DNA of 64,000 nt from an uncultured Pirellula sp. (GCA_903892355.1 CAITIE010000134.1:1-64000); one strand, 5' to 3'; counted from the stretch's first letter, positions 44,156-55,009 are shown. A program made the numbers and translations. Notes: a model not told the origin generated them from the letters alone.

Positions 44156-47113
44156 ATGCCAAAAAAAGCTCGTACTTCCTCGCAACAACCCTCGTTGCCT
44201 CTCTTTGAACAAAGTCTCGGTGAACCGAACCAGACGAACCTCGAGCCCAACGAAACCTCAAACATTGTTGAGCTCCAGGCGACCGTAGAAACGTCAACCG
44301 ACGCGGCCACGCCACTGGCAACCGAGGAGATTGCGGCCGAGCAAGCCGAGAATCCCGTGCCGAGCGATTTGGTGATTCTGGTCGACTCGCATTCGCTCAT
44401 CTACCAAGTATTCCATGCACTCCCTCCAATGACCAGTCCGCATGGGCTCGAGGTCGGCGCCGTTCAAGGGTTCCTTCGCGACATCGCGAATCTCCTACAG
44501 CAATGGAACCCTAATTTCTTAGTCTGCGCCTTCGATGAATCGGACATCACCTTTCGCAACGAATTGTACGACCAATACAAAGCCCATCGCGATGAAATGC
44601 CCGAAGCGCTTCGCGCCCAGATCGGATTGATCCACGACAGCTTAGACATCCTCGGGATCCCAAAGATTTCTGTCTCCGGCTTTGAAGCCGACGATATTTT
44701 GGCCGCGCTGGCCGATCAAGCAGAATCGTATGGGGCCCGCGTCCTCTTGGTCACTAGCGACAAGGACTGCAGGCAGTTGATCACGCCGTTGACCTCGATG
44801 CTGAACCTGAGAAAAAACGAACTCTTCGGAGCCAAGGAACTCAAGGAAATCTGGGACATACGTCCCGACCAAGTGGTCGATTTTCAAGCGTTGGTAGGGG
44901 ACTCGGTGGACAACGTGCCCGGCGTCCCATCGATCGGTCCCAAGGCGGCGCAGCAACTGCTCGAGCAATTCGGTTCGCTGGATGCAATCTACGAAAACAT
45001 CGACCAAGTCAAAGGGGACAAGAAGCGTGAAAAGCTTCTCGAACATCGCACCGATGCCTATCTCAGCAGAGACTTGGTTCGACTCCGCAAGGATTGTCCC
45101 ATCGCGCTCGAGTGGCCGCAAATGCGTCCTCGGTCTGCCAACAAGGAGGCCCTGGAAAAACTCTTTCGAGATCTCGGCTTTCGCCGCCTCGCGGATGTGT
45201 TCCTAGCAATCTCTTCGAATGGGAACACGGCCACGGAACAAGCCGTCCGAGAAAGCAAACCAGCGCGTCTGGTCACCGATCACTACCAACTCATTCAATC
45301 CAACGAGGACTTGGTTCAACTCGTCCAGACATTGCGGCAACACCCGCGGATCGCGATCGATACCGAAACCACCTCAACACGCCCACGCGACACATCGCTG
45401 GTCGGCATCAGTCTGTGCTGGGCACCCGGTAACGCCGCATACATTCCGATTTTGGCGCCAGCTCCATCGGCATGCCTTCCACTCGAGACGGTTCGAGCAC
45501 TTCTAGCGCCACTGCTCGCGGACGAATCGTTTCAGTGGATTGGACAGAACATCAAGTTCGATGCGATCGTTCTTAATAGCCACGGGATGCCCATTGGAAC
45601 CGCCAACGTGGATACGATCCATTTCGACACGATGGTCGCGGATTACTTGCTCGATGCAGGGGGCCGCAATCACGATTTAGGGGACATCGCCAAACGTTGG
45701 CTCGGTGTTGAAACCATCTCGATCCAATCGTTGATAGGCACCGGCCGCAATCAAATCACCATGGATCGCGTCCCGTTGGATCTACTCGCGACTTATGCCG
45801 CCGAAGATGTCGACATCCCTATCCAGATCTACGACTCCATGCGAGAGAGACTCGCGTCGGAATCGCTCCTCAAAGTGATGGAACAACTTGAGCTACCCCT
45901 CATCGGCGTTCTGGCATCGATGGAGTTTACGGGGATAAAAATAGACACGGATCGCCTCGAGCAACTTCGATCGCAGTTCGCAGGACAGCTGGAAACGATT
46001 CGGCGGCAGATCATGGAAATCGCGGGTGAGGAGTTCAACCCCGACAGTCCCAAGCAACTCGGGTTCCTGCTCTTCGAAAAACTGCAACTGCGGGTCGTCA
46101 AAAAGACAAAGACCGGCCCCAGTACCGACGCAGAAGTTCTCGAGGAACTGGCTTCAGAACACCCGCTCCCTGCCAAGATTGTCGAGTATCGGCAATTGGC
46201 GAAACTGCTCAGCACCTATGTCGAGGCATTACCCCGTTTGGTCAGCCCGGTCACGGGGCGGGTCCATACTTCGTTCCGACAAGACACGGCGGCCACAGGC
46301 CGCTTGAGCAGCGTCGAACCCAACCTTCAAAATATCCCGATTCGAACCCCCGAAGGCCGCTCTATTCGGTCTGCATTTGTTGCCGGACATCCCGGTTGGC
46401 GTTTACTAACCGCCGATTACTCGCAGATCGAATTGCGGGTCCTCGCCCATTGCTGCGGCGATCCGAATCTATGCGATGCATTTGAAAAAGACCTCGACAT
46501 TCATACCAGTGTCGCAGCCCAAGTCCATGGCGTGCCGCTGGCCGAAGTTACCTCGGCCATGCGACGGAGCGCGAAAGCCGTCAGCTTTGGTATCCTCTAT
46601 GGACAAAGCCCCTTTGGGCTCGCCAAAGGGCTCGGGATATCCCGGACCGAAGCGAGCGACTTTATCGATGAATATTTCGCTCGCTATCCCAAGGTTCGCG
46701 AATTCATTGCGTCGACCCTGATCGATTGCAGGACTCGCGGATTTGTGGCGACAATGTCGGGACGAAAGAGGTACCTGAAGGGCATTCGAGATTTTGCTAC
46801 GCTTGACGAACAAAAGAAAAAACAACTGCTCGAGCCAGAGCGGATGGCCGTAAACACTGTCATCCAAGGCTCCGCGGCGGACATGATCAAAATGGCAATG
46901 ATCAGCATCGCCAAACGTCTCCGTCAAAACCCATTGCCTGCCAACATGCTCCTGCAAATTCACGACGAGCTGGTTTTCGAAGTCGCACCGGATTCGGTCG
47001 ATACGCTCGCTGCATTAGTCCGGGAGGAAATGACCCGCGTCATGCCTTTGACGGTACCATTGAAGGTCGACGTCAAAGTCGGAAATAATTGGGCGGAGTG
47101 CGAACCACTATGA
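44156..47113 (+). CDS. polA: DNA polymerase I
   Basis: A 985-residue replication and repair polymerase. After an unusual 75-residue low-complexity N-terminal extension, the 5' nuclease domain begins at VILVDSHSLIYQVFHA and includes FEADDILAALA and SDKDCRQLI. The 3'-5' exonuclease is intact: DTETT (about 401-405), QNIKFDAIV and YAAEDVD. The polymerase has motif A DYSQIELRVLAHCC (about 753), motif B RRSAKAVSFGILYG (about 802) and motif C IHDELVFEV (about 934). Proofreading should therefore be active. coaE begins inside its stop codon (ATGA). Confidence 0.97.
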   Translation: MPKKARTSSQQPSLPLFEQSLGEPNQTNLEPNETSNIVELQATVETSTDAATPLATEEIAAEQAENPVPSDLVILVDSHSLIYQVFHALPPMTSPHGLEVGAVQGFLRDIANLLQQWNPNFLVCAFDESDITFRNELYDQYKAHRDEMPEALRAQIGLIHDSLDILGIPKISVSGFEADDILAALADQAESYGARVLLVTSDKDCRQLITPLTSMLNLRKNELFGAKELKEIWDIRPDQVVDFQALVGDSVDNVPGVPSIGPKAAQQLLEQFGSLDAIYENIDQVKGDKKREKLLEHRTDAYLSRDLVRLRKDCPIALEWPQMRPRSANKEALEKLFRDLGFRRLADVFLAISSNGNTATEQAVRESKPARLVTDHYQLIQSNEDLVQLVQTLRQHPRIAIDTETTSTRPRDTSLVGISLCWAPGNAAYIPILAPAPSACLPLETVRALLAPLLADESFQWIGQNIKFDAIVLNSHGMPIGTANVDTIHFDTMVADYLLDAGGRNHDLGDIAKRWLGVETISIQSLIGTGRNQITMDRVPLDLLATYAAEDVDIPIQIYDSMRERLASESLLKVMEQLELPLIGVLASMEFTGIKIDTDRLEQLRSQFAGQLETIRRQIMEIAGEEFNPDSPKQLGFLLFEKLQLRVVKKTKTGPSTDAEVLEELASEHPLPAKIVEYRQLAKLLSTYVEALPRLVSPVTGRVHTSFRQDTAATGRLSSVEPNLQNIPIRTPEGRSIRSAFVAGHPGWRLLTADYSQIELRVLAHCCGDPNLCDAFEKDLDIHTSVAAQVHGVPLAEVTSAMRRSAKAVSFGILYGQSPFGLAKGLGISRTEASDFIDEYFARYPKVREFIASTLIDCRTRGFVATMSGRKRYLKGIRDFATLDEQKKKQLLEPERMAVNTVIQGSAADMIKMAMISIAKRLRQNPLPANMLLQIHDELVFEVAPDSVDTLAALVREEMTRVMPLTVPLKVDVKVGNNWAECEPL

Positions 47114-47739
47114 AACGGTCCGTGGTACTCGGAATCCTGGGCGGAGTCGCAAGTGGCAAAAGCGAAGTAACCCGCCGACTCGAAGCGCGTGGTGCACATG
47201 TCATCCACGCCGATAAGATCGGCCATGAAGTGTTGCGCGAGAAAGAAATCCGAGATCGGTTGGTCCAGCATTTCGGGTCCGATATCCTCTCTCAGAAAAC
47301 CGGCGAGATCGATCGAGCGCGTATGGCGCAACTCGTCTTTGGCAACGATACCATCGCCACCGAGAATCGACGATTCCTAGAAGGCGTCGTTCATCCTCGC
47401 ATCCGAACCCTTATCGCGGAACGTCTGGATTCTATCCAACAAACCATTGCTCCGAACGAGCGGCCGCAGATCGTAGTGCTCGATGTGCCACTGCTGATAG
47501 AATCCGGATGGAACAAACGCTGCGATCGCATCCTCTTTGTTGACACCGACGAAGAGATTCGCCTTAAGAGAGCGATGGCAAGAGGCTGGACAACCAACGA
47601 ATTTCGAGATCGCGAAGCAGCTCAACTACCCCTCGACCAAAAACGCCAAATCGCAACGGATACCATCGATAACAATGGCCCCATCGCTTCGCTCGATCAG
47701 CGAATCGATCAATTCATAAACACACTCACCAACCCTTAG
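47110..47739 (+). CDS. coaE: dephospho-CoA kinase
   Basis: A 209-residue kinase catalysing the last step of coenzyme A synthesis, ATP-dependent 3'-phosphorylation of dephospho-CoA. P-loop GGVASGKSEV at residues about 10-19, then HADKIGHEVL and VVLDVPLLIESGWNKRCD with the family's LL(I/F)E motif. The ATG overlaps the polA stop by 4 nt, as in several bacteria where polA and coaE are neighbours. The frame open from 47089 is a shadow. Confidence 0.95.
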   Translation: MKRSVVLGILGGVASGKSEVTRRLEARGAHVIHADKIGHEVLREKEIRDRLVQHFGSDILSQKTGEIDRARMAQLVFGNDTIATENRRFLEGVVHPRIRTLIAERLDSIQQTIAPNERPQIVVLDVPLLIESGWNKRCDRILFVDTDEEIRLKRAMARGWTTNEFRDREAAQLPLDQKRQIATDTIDNNGPIASLDQRIDQFINTLTNP

Positions 47740-47761
47740 ATAACTTGCAAAGTTCTTCGCT

Positions 47762-48724
47762 ATGAATCATTTGCTCCGATCCATCCTAGATAAATCGCCC
47801 GTTTCCTCCATGCTGATTGCTGTTTCGACCTGCTGCGTTTGCTTCGCTGCGTCGACACTCGGACAGGATCCCAAGGACCTTAAGAAGAATATCCCTCAAG
47901 ATATTGCGGGCAGGATCGAAAACGAAAATGCATATTATGGGTTGATTAAAGACTCATTGAATTTCCACTGCGACTTCAATCGAAACGGCGATGCGATTCG
48001 CTCCGTAGGCGATGGCCGAATCTACACCAACGAATCGTTGCAGCGCAAAGAATGGATTCTAGGGATCCAACGCAAGGATGTCTCGATCGTGGAAGAGGGT
48101 GGGGTGGCACTCGGGCACCTGCGTTTTTCCGACAAATCGCCTCAGGTCCTTTCCTTCAAGGGCGAAGCGATGCATCCAATGGGTACGAATTGGTCTGGGA
48201 CAGTCAGTTTTTGGATGCGATTGGATCCAGACAACGATCTCAAACCTGGATATTGCGATCCGATCCAAATCACCGAGAAGGCGTGGAATGACGGCGCGCT
48301 GTTTGTCGACTTCGACAAAGACCTACCGCGAGACTTTCGACTCGGCGTTTTCTCCGATTTGAAGTTCTGGAACCCCGAGAATACGCCTTGGGAGAAATGG
48401 CCCGTTGAACGTCGCCCGATGGTCACGGTCAAGAAACCACTTTTCACGCGTCAGGCATGGACCCATGTTGCGTTTTCAATTTCAGGCGTGAACGCAGCCG
48501 ACAAATCCAATGCAAAAGCGACTCTTTTTATCGACGGGAAATCCCAAGGATCGATCGATAGCCCAATGCAATTCACGTGGGATAATAGCAAAACGGCAAT
48601 CATGATCGGCATCGAATACATCGGAGACTTTGACGAACTGATGATCTTCGACCGCGCACTCAATGAAGCGGACGTGCAAACCATCACCAATCATTTTCGC
48701 CCTAAGAATCAGGGGAGTCCGTAG
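47762..48724 (+). CDS. secreted LamG-like (concanavalin-fold) protein
   Basis: A 320-residue protein with a signal peptide (MLIAVSTCCVCFAASTLGQ). The C-terminal two thirds is a LamG/laminin-G-like beta-sandwich: WSGTVSFWMRL, AWTHVAFSISG, ATLFIDGKSQGS and the terminal GDFDELMIFDRALNEADV, the classic ending of such domains. It probably binds carbohydrate or protein outside the cell. It starts 22 nt after coaE on the same strand. Confidence 0.82.
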   Translation: MNHLLRSILDKSPVSSMLIAVSTCCVCFAASTLGQDPKDLKKNIPQDIAGRIENENAYYGLIKDSLNFHCDFNRNGDAIRSVGDGRIYTNESLQRKEWILGIQRKDVSIVEEGGVALGHLRFSDKSPQVLSFKGEAMHPMGTNWSGTVSFWMRLDPDNDLKPGYCDPIQITEKAWNDGALFVDFDKDLPRDFRLGVFSDLKFWNPENTPWEKWPVERRPMVTVKKPLFTRQAWTHVAFSISGVNAADKSNAKATLFIDGKSQGSIDSPMQFTWDNSKTAIMIGIEYIGDFDELMIFDRALNEADVQTITNHFRPKNQGSP

Positions 48725-48772
48725 GGCTAATGAACGCCCTGTGACGCGGATGACGCAACCCTGTGCTTTTGA

Positions 48773-50932
48773 TTATTTAAGCCGCACGACTCGATCAGCT
48801 ACGATTTGCTTGGCGGCGAGGTTAGGAATGTAGCCCTTCACTCCGTAGACTGTCACTGGCTGTTGCAGGTATCGCCGCAGGTTAAGCCCCGTGGTCGCAC
48901 GGACATAGGCAAGGACATTGCCCGCATCATCGGTCAACGCGAACTCCGGTTGTCCCTGGACCGACGTATGGACTCCTACAAGCCACCCTGAAATCTCCGA
49001 TGCTGATTCTCCAACGCGCATGGGGACCGCTTCGGTGTAGGGAGCCGTAGGTGCGACGGAGTTACCATTGGCATTGGACAAGGAAAAATCGCTTGGATAA
49101 GCCGCATTTGGTGCCGCCGCATTGGCGGAAACAGTACCAACACCGTTGAGTGCCATCGTACGCTGGCGAATCGATTCAAATCGTTCGATGCGCTCGAGCA
49201 GCAGTCGCGCCTCACCTCGAATCAGCGGCGTGGAACCTTGTTCCACCCACACGCCGGCAGCGTCTCGCAACGGTGCGAGATTCCATTCCGCAGTAGGCTT
49301 GCTCACCATCGCGGATAACTGGACGAGCGCCTCTTGGACCTGTGGGGTTTGGAATCGATCGGGTTGATCGTACGCCACGTCCGACATCGTCGGATTCGAT
49401 TGGTTTCGATAATCGGCCATAGCGACTCCCGCTCCGGGTGTCATCGCGCCCGATGCAGTCTGGATATCGCTTCCGGCTCCACCGAAAAGTGGTTCTTTGG
49501 AATTGATAAGATCACTGAACAAACCGCCCGTAGATCCGCTGCCATTGGCGGCACCACCAGCATAGTATTCCCCACCCATCGATCGACGAGGTGGTCGTGG
49601 AAGACGGTCTAGGCGGTTCGAACCAAAGGGAGTCGTGCCATAATTGGTCGCCCCGTAGCCCGAGTAAGCTCCACTATTGCGGTCGGTATAAGGAGCGGGC
49701 CGTGCTTCCCCACGAGCGCTGCGTCCACTTGTGTTTTTCGTGCGACCGGCGTTCGGACTGACATCGACAACGCTCAGTCCCAACAGTCCTAAAACGTTAT
49801 CCATTGGACCGGTTTCCGAGCCGACCACATTCTGCCCACCAGCTTTCGATTGCTGCATCGCTCGCCAGTGCTTTTCGTCGAGTGAATGTGGATCGACAAC
49901 TTTCTTGGTCGATCCACTTGCTTTTTGGACAGGGGAAGAACCGCTCTTCACCAGCGAATTGAGAGAACCATTCGCCCCCTTGCTACTTCGTTTCGCCGTT
50001 GATCCTCCCGTCCGTGAACCGGACTTGTTGCGGTCTCCGAGGTAGATTCCCGATTGCTGCATTTCGCTTTCGATTTGTTTCTGCTCGCGTCGAATCTCGC
50101 GATCAACTTTCTCGAGTTGCTCCGATTCATCCGACCAAACCAACTCCCCTGAGTCCGAACCGACTGCGTTATCACCAGCACCTTGTGGCGGCGCCTGATA
50201 TCCAGCTTGCTTCACCGAACCATCGGCTTGATTGCCGGTCCGGATGGGCTTTTGACCTACACCATTTGCCGAGGCAATCCGATTGGATTCCGCGGGTACA
50301 GGCTCCTCGCTCAACGAACTGCTCCGCACCCATCGAAATTCTCCCTGAGGTGGAGCGATCTTGAACCAAAGCTTCTTGTCGTCGTCGTGCCCGCGATAGG
50401 CTTCTCCCACAATCGAGACCGATTGACCTTTTACCAACTCGGTCTGGTAGAGCAACTGCTCGTTCTTGGTCGTGTTGCTGCCAACCCATGCCGCCACCTT
50501 TTCAACCGACACCTCAGCGGCCCGGCCACTGGGAAGCAAGTAAACCGAATCGGCAGGGACCCAATTATGGCTTCCTTCGGGAGGACGTACTCCGGACCAA
50601 CCATCGGCTGTCTCGATATAGACTTCGAGCGACTGTCCTTTGTTGAGCACCACGGTGGAATAGTATTGTTCACCCGGTCCGCATCGCACCGTCGCTCGTG
50701 GACTGTGTACGAATCGAGTCATTGCCTTTTCGTAGGTCTTCGCTTCGGACGCAACTGTTTTTTTGGTTTGGTTCGGGACAGGATTTTTATCAGTTCCTTT
50801 GTCGCCTGCCATAGCATGCATCGATGATATCGCGACGAATGCCATGAGAATCCGCAACGCGACTGAAGAAGCGTCCAACGCAAAATCGGCTCGCAATTCG
50901 CCAAAACGGTTTGCAGTCAGTTTTATACTCAT
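48773..50932 (-). CDS. secreted protein with two SH3b domains
   Basis: A 719-residue protein with an N-terminal hydrophobic segment (ALRILMAFVAISSMHAMAG). Two bacterial SH3-like domains lie near residues 70-130 (VRCGPGEQYYSTVVLNKGQ) and 145-210 (LVKGQSVSIVGE, FRWVRSSSL). A long Gly/Ser/Asn-rich disordered region follows, then a C-terminal small beta domain (GWLVGVHTSVQGQPEFALTD). The ATG has AAGGAG at 8 nt. It is likely an envelope protein that touches peptidoglycan; it follows the HEAT-repeat gene by 31 nt. Confidence 0.78.
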   Translation of the reverse strand: MSIKLTANRFGELRADFALDASSVALRILMAFVAISSMHAMAGDKGTDKNPVPNQTKKTVASEAKTYEKAMTRFVHSPRATVRCGPGEQYYSTVVLNKGQSLEVYIETADGWSGVRPPEGSHNWVPADSVYLLPSGRAAEVSVEKVAAWVGSNTTKNEQLLYQTELVKGQSVSIVGEAYRGHDDDKKLWFKIAPPQGEFRWVRSSSLSEEPVPAESNRIASANGVGQKPIRTGNQADGSVKQAGYQAPPQGAGDNAVGSDSGELVWSDESEQLEKVDREIRREQKQIESEMQQSGIYLGDRNKSGSRTGGSTAKRSSKGANGSLNSLVKSGSSPVQKASGSTKKVVDPHSLDEKHWRAMQQSKAGGQNVVGSETGPMDNVLGLLGLSVVDVSPNAGRTKNTSGRSARGEARPAPYTDRNSGAYSGYGATNYGTTPFGSNRLDRLPRPPRRSMGGEYYAGGAANGSGSTGGLFSDLINSKEPLFGGAGSDIQTASGAMTPGAGVAMADYRNQSNPTMSDVAYDQPDRFQTPQVQEALVQLSAMVSKPTAEWNLAPLRDAAGVWVEQGSTPLIRGEARLLLERIERFESIRQRTMALNGVGTVSANAAAPNAAYPSDFSLSNANGNSVAPTAPYTEAVPMRVGESASEISGWLVGVHTSVQGQPEFALTDDAGNVLAYVRATTGLNLRRYLQQPVTVYGVKGYIPNLAAKQIVADRVVRLK

Positions 50933-50963
50933 GATTGAAACTCCTTTTCCTGACGTCCTCGAT

Positions 50964-52637
50964 TTAGCGATGTGTGGTTCGCGCTGAATCCGCCGCTAGA
51001 AGCACTTGATTGATTTGCTCCGCAACACGGTTGTCAGACTCTTTCATTTTCAATTGACGCAGTTTCTGCAATGCTTCTTCGTCCGCCGTTGCCCCCAGCA
51101 GGCTCACTGCTCGCAATCGAACTTCGCGATCCGAAGATTCGGCCATCCATGCGAGCCACGGGACAGGGTTCAAACCAGCCACACGCACCAGTTGATCCAT
51201 CGCTTGCAAACGCTCAGCAACGGAACCGCGAGCCAATTCCAACCCAAGCTCCAAATGCTCGGGCTGTACGCCTCGACGCTGCAATTCCTGGGCTGCTTGT
51301 GTCACCATGCGGTCCTGCCGGCTCTCAAGCAGTCGCAATAACTTGTCCTGAGGCAGCTTTCGAATCCCTCGCAGCGTTGGCTCGTCGGATTCCTCATCGC
51401 TCGGCAATGGATTCGGCGCGATCTCGACAACCGCTTTGGAGGCAATCAATCGCGAGTCCACCGAACCCTCGGCATCTGAAGCAAGATCAATCAAGGATGC
51501 GGTTGCACCTTTTTGTGATTCCGAACCGAGATCAATCTTCGAGGGTTCTAGTCGAGGCAAGATAGATTTTTGCGAGGCAGCCAACTGCATGGGCTCGGGT
51601 CCTCGCGAGTCGCTCAATCGACGCGAGGAACCGCTATCATCTTTCCTCGGTCGACTGGTTGTTTGTGTCGAAGCATGGACAATCTCCACATCCGAAGACT
51701 CATTGGAATTGCCATCGCCGATCCACGTTGTCTTGGGAAGCGACGGAACCGGTGGTTGGTTATCGGTCGGTTGTCGCAATCGGTTCCCGTTCGATGCTAC
51801 CCCAGGCCCAGCCATTGATGGCGCCGCAACGGATCGCGCCGAAACTATTGGGGCAGAGACCACTGGCGTTTCCTCATCATCCGACAAACGAATCTTTGTC
51901 AGTGCGGAACCGCTCGACGAAGCCATTGGCAATGGGGACATCGGTAATGGGTCCGCCAACGACGATGCCGCGATCCATTGGTTCAAGCTTTGACGGACAG
52001 GAGCATCTCCACGTACCTCTTCCCCAAATCCGGCCAACAATCGCGATGCGAGGACTCCTCGCATCATGACCAACTCACGGTCATCGGCAGATAGTGTTTG
52101 CAGCAACTGACTCAACGCAATCCGCTGTACATTCGCGGAAGGAATTGCCGGGAGTCGATCGACGCGATCTTTTAGAATTTGAAAGGCGATCGCCCGACGA
52201 GTCGCATCGGCATTCCCTAATTGGCCGACGAGGATTCGATTCGAATCATTGGCCGTTTCGCTCAGTGCTACGATGGCTTCGAGCGTTTCCTCATTGGTAT
52301 CTGGAAGTTGAAGCAGTCGATTCCATTCCCAACATAAAACCTGCTTCGATAGTGCTTCCCAATGGAACGCAGCCGCACCGCCGACACCGATCAGGCTGGC
52401 TACAAAAAAGAAGCCGCCCCATCGGGACCTCTTTCTCGTCTGCGCCCGCGAACTCGGCCGGTGTTCCGACAGGTTCAACGCACTCGCAACCTCAGCGTCA
52501 CTAGTTCGCTGATGGTGGGATTTCCGAGCGTGGACAGGCTCAGATACGATCGGTGCGGTTGGGGCAGGCCCCAACAACCAATCGACATCGATCTGTACTT
52601 TTTTGTGACGTGATCTTCGGAATGAGATCATGGCCAT
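50964..52637 (-). CDS. HEAT-repeat-like protein with one membrane helix
   Basis: A 557-residue protein. A basic N-terminal cytoplasmic part precedes one helix (GGFFFVASLIGVGGAAAFHW, about 75-95). The C-terminal third (LLRLLESRQDRMVTQAAQEL, SDREVRLRAVSLLGATADEE) is an array of HEAT/Armadillo-like helical repeats. The middle is Ser/Pro-rich and probably disordered. A second ATG at 52631 has AGGA at good spacing. It is probably co-transcribed with the SH3b protein gene. Confidence 0.75.
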   Translation of the reverse strand: MAMISFRRSRHKKVQIDVDWLLGPAPTAPIVSEPVHARKSHHQRTSDAEVASALNLSEHRPSSRAQTRKRSRWGGFFFVASLIGVGGAAAFHWEALSKQVLCWEWNRLLQLPDTNEETLEAIVALSETANDSNRILVGQLGNADATRRAIAFQILKDRVDRLPAIPSANVQRIALSQLLQTLSADDRELVMMRGVLASRLLAGFGEEVRGDAPVRQSLNQWIAASSLADPLPMSPLPMASSSGSALTKIRLSDDEETPVVSAPIVSARSVAAPSMAGPGVASNGNRLRQPTDNQPPVPSLPKTTWIGDGNSNESSDVEIVHASTQTTSRPRKDDSGSSRRLSDSRGPEPMQLAASQKSILPRLEPSKIDLGSESQKGATASLIDLASDAEGSVDSRLIASKAVVEIAPNPLPSDEESDEPTLRGIRKLPQDKLLRLLESRQDRMVTQAAQELQRRGVQPEHLELGLELARGSVAERLQAMDQLVRVAGLNPVPWLAWMAESSDREVRLRAVSLLGATADEEALQKLRQLKMKESDNRVAEQINQVLLAADSARTTHR

Positions 52638-52655
52638 CCTGGTCTAAAAACACCT

Positions 52656-52685
52656 TACCCGAGTCCTTCGGGCCTTTTTCTATGC
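52656..52685. terminator. weak hairpin between sigma-54 regulator and HEAT gene
   Basis: CCCGA and TCGGG pair around a short loop and a T-run follows on the plus strand. Genes on both sides are on the minus strand, where the hairpin is followed, a few bases later, by TGTTTTTA. It may terminate the regulator transcript. Confidence 0.35.
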
Positions 52686-52849
52686 AGTGCGTATAGAGTT
52701 CTCAGGAAGAGGAATCAAGTGGAAGTCTGGCCAGCTGGCAACCTGGATAAGATAGGCCTCTTGGCACATGAATGATTCTCCGAAATGCTCGCAAAGAAAG
52801 CGAAATTAGAGAGCAAATATAGACAGCAAATCGGCCTTTACGCATCTAC

Positions 52850-55009
52850 CTAGCCAGAAGGATTCTCGCCAAGCTTCTTTAGCTTGCGGTCCAGGGTGGA
52901 GCGTTCAATCCCAAGGATTGCTGCCGCGCGATTTTTCTGTCCACCCGTGTGCTTCAACGTGGCTTGGATATGTTCATTCTCGATGTCGTCGAGTGTGCGT
53001 TCTCGGTATTCAACAGTAGATCCCGCAGGCTCGCGATGGCTCGCACCGGGAACTTGGAGATACGACAGCGCTAGATCCTCGGGTTCGGCGAGATCCCCCG
53101 GTGCCAAAACGAATGCTCGTTCGATACAATTCTTCAACTCACGAACATTGCCTGGCCAGTGGTAGTCGAGCATCGCTTTTTGGGCCCTGGGGCTGAAACC
53201 TCGCGGTCCATGCCCCGACTGATTCCGGAACTGGTGGAGAAAAAACTCCGCCAGAGGCATGATGTCATCCACTCGTTGCCGGAGCGATGGGACTCGCAAC
53301 TCGATCACACGCAATCGAAAGTAAAGATCCGATCGAAAATCCCCGTCCTTGACGGCTTGTTCGAGATCCCGATTGGTGGCTGCAATGACACGCACATCGA
53401 CCTTTACGGGTTTACCTCCACCCACACGTTCGAAGGCCTGTCCCTCGAGAACCCGAAGGAATTTCGCTTGGATCTCCAAACTCATTTCTCCGAGTTCATC
53501 GAGCATCAACGTACCTCCGTTCGCCAACTCAAATTTACCAAGTTTGCGGTCGGTAGCACCGGTGAACGCCCCTTTCTCATGGCCAAAGAGTTCGCTTTCC
53601 AGGAGTGTTGGCGTCAATGCAGCGCAATTGATTGCAATGAACGGGCCTGTAGCGCGCGGGCTGCGATCATGAATAGCGCGGGCTACGAGTTCTTTTCCCG
53701 ATCCACTCTCTCCGCGGATTAAGATCGTCGCTTGGGTTGGTGCCACGCGTGCAACTTGCTCTCGCAGTCGCTTCATGCTTTCAGAGTTGCCGACCCAATC
53801 ACCATGGCCAACCCTTTTTTCCAATTCATCCAACCGCCCTTTGGCCGAGGTCAATTTTGTCTCAAGTGTCTGTTGCTTGAGAAGGTTCTTTAGCGAAACG
53901 GCGAGCACATCCGCAATCGCAAGCGAAACCTCGAGATCATCGGGCGTCAGATCCGGCTCACCGCGGCGGGAATAAAGATGGATCAATCCAAAAAGGGATG
54001 CGTCGATCCGCAAGGGTGCGACGATGACACTGGAGGTGTTCAGCACATGGCTCGATGCATTCCCATCTTGCCCCAATAGCTCTTCATCGGTGGCGATGTT
54101 CCGAGCGAGCAGTGCTGACGAGTCACGCTTGAGAGTGCCTAGTATCGTCTCGGATACTGGATGATAGGCTCGCCCACTATTTTCGTGCGCCGCAAGCACA
54201 ATCAAGGCTGGATCGGCACTCGATGGTTCAGCGGTAGCTGCAGGGGTCTTACCAGACTTTTTCGTACCGGCTGCGGAGTTGCTTTCGCCGGGCCCCAATC
54301 GCAGTACTCCTCCAGCGCTACAGCCCACGGTTTGCAACAGCCGCCGAAGCGCCAGATCGCAGGCCTCAGAAATGGAGGATTGTTGGGCGAGTTCGAATGC
54401 CAATTGCAACAGCTCAACTGCGACTGGCGGCTGAGCTCCGAGCGTTTCACCTTTTGGTGCTGCTGTGGGAGTATTGACGTTCGCAGAAAGTTTGCCACCT
54501 GCATTCGCGATGGGTGCCGCCTCAGGTGACTTCCCAACGGTTGCACCTTGGGGAATTTCACCATCGAATACTCGAGACTCCAAAAGGGCGGCCTTCGACT
54601 GACGATGCGTGATCGCGGGAGCGATATCGGATTGTGTTTGCGCTGGAGATCCAGCGTTTCCCGGTTCGCCCTCGGGTGGAGGGGGGACGAAATCTTCCAG
54701 GGAGTGAACGAAGGTCATACGGCACGAAGCCACGGCGATTTGATTGCCCGGGGCCAATATTCTCTGGCCTTCGATCTTCTCACCATCCACGGTTGTCCCG
54801 TTTCGGGAGCCTAAATCCCGGACAAACCAATCCTGATTTTGAAAAAAAACCTCCGCGTGGCGGCGGCTGGCCCGCTCATCCGCGACCGGGATTTCATTGG
54901 AAGAAGCCCTTCCAATGACTAGGGAACGGCCATTTTCCAGGCGAAACACGTCGGTCCACCGATTTCCTTGGCGAATAATGAGGTAAGCGGACCGTCTGTT
55001 TGGTTGCAT
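52850..55009 (-). CDS. sigma-54-dependent activator with FHA and GAF domains
   Basis: About 719 residues. Residues 1-95 form an FHA domain ([34 protein letters not shown]), which binds phosphothreonine. A GAF-like domain spans about 195-375. The AAA+ module (about 405-640) has Walker A GESGSGKE, the sigma-54-contacting GAFTGA loop, [10 protein letters not shown] and [12 protein letters not shown] Fis-type helix-turn-helix ends the protein ([20 protein letters not shown]). It should activate sigma-54 promoters in response to phosphorylation and a small ligand. The frame to 55075 is probably not used. The DUF1598 gene is divergent from it. Confidence 0.93.
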   Translation of the reverse strand: MQPNRRSAYLIIRQGNRWTDVFRLENGRSLVIGRASSNEIPVADERASRRHAEVFFQNQDWFVRDLGSRNGTTVDGEKIEGQRILAPGNQIAVASCRMTFVHSLEDFVPPPPEGEPGNAGSPAQTQSDIAPAITHRQSKAALLESRVFDGEIPQGATVGKSPEAAPIANAGGKLSANVNTPTAAPKGETLGAQPPVAVELLQLAFELAQQSSISEACDLALRRLLQTVGCSAGGVLRLGPGESNSAAGTKKSGKTPAATAEPSSADPALIVLAAHENSGRAYHPVSETILGTLKRDSSALLARNIATDEELLGQDGNASSHVLNTSSVIVAPLRIDASLFGLIHLYSRRGEPDLTPDDLEVSLAIADVLAVSLKNLLKQQTLETKLTSAKGRLDELEKRVGHGDWVGNSESMKRLREQVARVAPTQATILIRGESGSGKELVARAIHDRSPRATGPFIAINCAALTPTLLESELFGHEKGAFTGATDRKLGKFELANGGTLMLDELGEMSLEIQAKFLRVLEGQAFERVGGGKPVKVDVRVIAATNRDLEQAVKDGDFRSDLYFRLRVIELRVPSLRQRVDDIMPLAEFFLHQFRNQSGHGPRGFSPRAQKAMLDYHWPGNVRELKNCIERAFVLAPGDLAEPEDLALSYLQVPGASHREPAGSTVEYRERTLDDIENEHIQATLKHTGGQKNRAAAILGIERSTLDRKLKKLGENPSG

